From Pseudopedobacter sp. (lineage in GTDB: Bacteria; Bacteroidota; Bacteroidia; Sphingobacteriales; Sphingobacteriaceae): a DNA stretch of 6,667 nucleotides. A model generated the notes under the pieces. That model was not told where the DNA came from. It was given only the letters and a program-made list of their open reading frames with translations, and made no database searches. Location: NCBI GenBank assembly GCA_014378285.1, contig JACMNZ010000080.1, forward strand, positions 1-6,667, read 5' to 3'. Every line of letters starts with the position of its first letter. Positions within the stretch are counted from its first letter, which is position 1. The position numbers and the translations under genes are program-made. Shown here piece after piece: positions 5,854-6,667 of this stretch.

Positions 5854-5869
5854 TTTGGTTTAAACCAAA
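5854..5869. promoter_or_regulatory. Perfect 16-bp palindrome upstream of gapN-type gene
   Basis: TTTGGTTTAAACCAAA is an uninterrupted perfect palindrome in the ybaB-gapN gap, 148 nt before the gapN start. Half-site TTTGGTTT reappears at 5989-5996, 21 nt before that start, and at 5401-5408 upstream of ybaB. It could be an operator for a dimeric regulator. With no loop it is unlikely to be a normal terminator hairpin. Confidence 0.4.
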
Positions 5870-6017
5870 TAACTATATGTTAATTTGATACTGATATTTA
5901 TTCCGAATTTGATTTTACCGGTTTTATAACCTGCTCATTATCATAATATTTGCTTATGCAAAAGCTACTCAGAACATTTATGGGTTAATTTGGTTTTATC
6001 TATTAAAAACCTAAATA

Positions 6018-6667
6018 ATGACAACACTTCAAACTATCCAAAAAATCTTTCCTACAGAAAAAGAAATTCCACAAAATCATCAATTAAAGGGGTTTTTAGA
6101 AAAAAATGAATACCTCATTAATGGAGAAATCAGGAATTGGAACGGGACAATGAATGATATTTTATCTCCTATTTGTATAGAGGATGAACAAGGTAAGTTG
6201 ACGAGAAAAGTAATCGGTAGAACACCTATGCTAACCAGCAAAGAAGCCTTAGAGGCTTTGCATGCTGCCACAGATGCTTTTGACTCTGGTAGAGGGAAGT
6301 GGGTAAAAATGAGTGTCAACCAGAGAATCTCACATGTTGAAAAATTTATTGACAGCATGCGCCTGAAAAGGAGTGATATTGTAAATTTATTGATGTGGGA
6401 AATAGGAAAGTCTTTAAAAGATTCTGAAAAAGAATTTGATAGAACCATCGATTACCTTATAGATACGATTGATGCGATGAAAGACATGGATAGGACTGCA
6501 TCTAGATTTGAAATTACACAAGGAATTATTGGACAGGTACGTAGAGTGCCTTTAGGTGTTGCGTTATGTATGGGGCCTTATAATTATCCGTTAAACGAAA
6601 CTTTCACCACTCTTTTTCCAGCTCTTTTGATGGGCAACACTGTGATTTTTAAGCCTGCTAAATACGG
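6018..6667 (+). CDS. gapN: NADP-dependent non-phosphorylating glyceraldehyde-3-phosphate dehydrogenase (GapN-type ALDH), N-terminal part
   Basis: The frame is open from the ATG at 6018 to the window edge, giving 216 complete codons of an aldehyde dehydrogenase superfamily protein; full family members run to about 480-540 residues. GapN oxidises glyceraldehyde 3-phosphate directly to 3-phosphoglycerate, making NADPH and bypassing one ATP-forming step of glycolysis. Visible features are an N-terminal extension (1-30), YLINGEIRNWNG (32-43), the linker region to about 170, and GQVRRVPLGVALCMGPYNYPLNETFTTL (172-199, two overlapping family blocks) with Asn189 as the oxyanion-hole residue. GNTVIFKPAK at 206-215 contains Lys212 of the cofactor pocket. 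The GPYNYPLNE block favours GapN over generic ALDHs. Catalytic Glu and Cys lie beyond the edge, so activity cannot be confirmed. The first in-frame ATG follows AT-rich leader CTAAATA without a Shine-Dalgarno. It is 236 nt after ybaB, so it is probably transcribed separately. Confidence 0.87.
   Translation, partial: MTTLQTIQKIFPTEKEIPQNHQLKGFLEKNEYLINGEIRNWNGTMNDILSPICIEDEQGKLTRKVIGRTPMLTSKEALEALHAATDAFDSGRGKWVKMSVNQRISHVEKFIDSMRLKRSDIVNLLMWEIGKSLKDSEKEFDRTIDYLIDTIDAMKDMDRTASRFEITQGIIGQVRRVPLGVALCMGPYNYPLNETFTTLFPALLMGNTVIFKPAKY

Noticed and set aside
5920..5931. GGTT-TTAT-AACC inverted repeat before gapN
   Set aside because: A 4-bp stem, expected often by chance.
5949..5962. TTTGC-TTAT-GCAAA small hairpin before gapN
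   Set aside because: A 5-bp stem in AT-rich DNA with no U-run; too weak to call a terminator or riboswitch.
5985..5992. TTAATTTG as a possible gapN -7 element
   Set aside because: It matches TAnnTTTG at only 7 of 8 positions, the same 8-mer also occurs at 5880-5887, and no -33 partner is clear.
6080..6448. Minus-strand ORF of 122 codons
   Set aside because: It is the shadow of the gapN-type gene, which is open through the window edge and carries recognisable ALDH blocks.

Overview
The window looks like a piece of a low-GC Bacteroidota chromosome, most likely from the Sphingobacteriaceae (Pedobacter-like). The reasons are the AT-rich sequence, near-absence of Shine-Dalgarno sites, a DUF6427-type membrane protein, an SPYSxFGIG-type outer-membrane protein directly after coaX, and TAnnTTTG-like promoter elements. 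The genus is inference. I see no mobile element, CRISPR array, rRNA or tRNA.

Positions 1-4782 are a tight minus-strand gene train. In transcription order it holds an LpxH-like UDP-2,3-diacylglucosamine diphosphatase, an MJ1255/Glyco_trans_1_3-type glycosyltransferase, a polytopic DUF6427 protein, purQ, coaX, and the 5' part of a FadL/OmpP1-like outer-membrane protein that runs off the left edge. Junctions are short: 6 nt, 50 nt, 97 nt, 0 nt and a 14-nt overlap, so most of it is probably cotranscribed. The genes join lipid A and envelope synthesis (lpxH-like, glycosyltransferase, outer-membrane protein) with purine and coenzyme A synthesis (purQ, coaX).

Positions 4783-5466 separate the minus-strand train from a plus-strand gene. 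This stretch hides a convincing 34-codon single-TM small protein (4853-4957, minus), a weaker 41-codon hydrophobic ORF (5150-5275, minus), a hairpin in front of lpxH and several small repeats.

Positions 5467-6667 are plus strand: a YbaB/EbfC nucleoid-associated protein, then a 236-nt gap with a perfect 16-bp palindrome, then the first 216 codons of a GapN-type NADP-dependent non-phosphorylating glyceraldehyde-3-phosphate dehydrogenase cut by the right edge.

Most of the content is housekeeping. I do not see an obvious new multi-gene system. The items most worth a second look are the small membrane protein, the LpxH/glycosyltransferase pair, and the symmetric elements upstream of ybaB and gapN.
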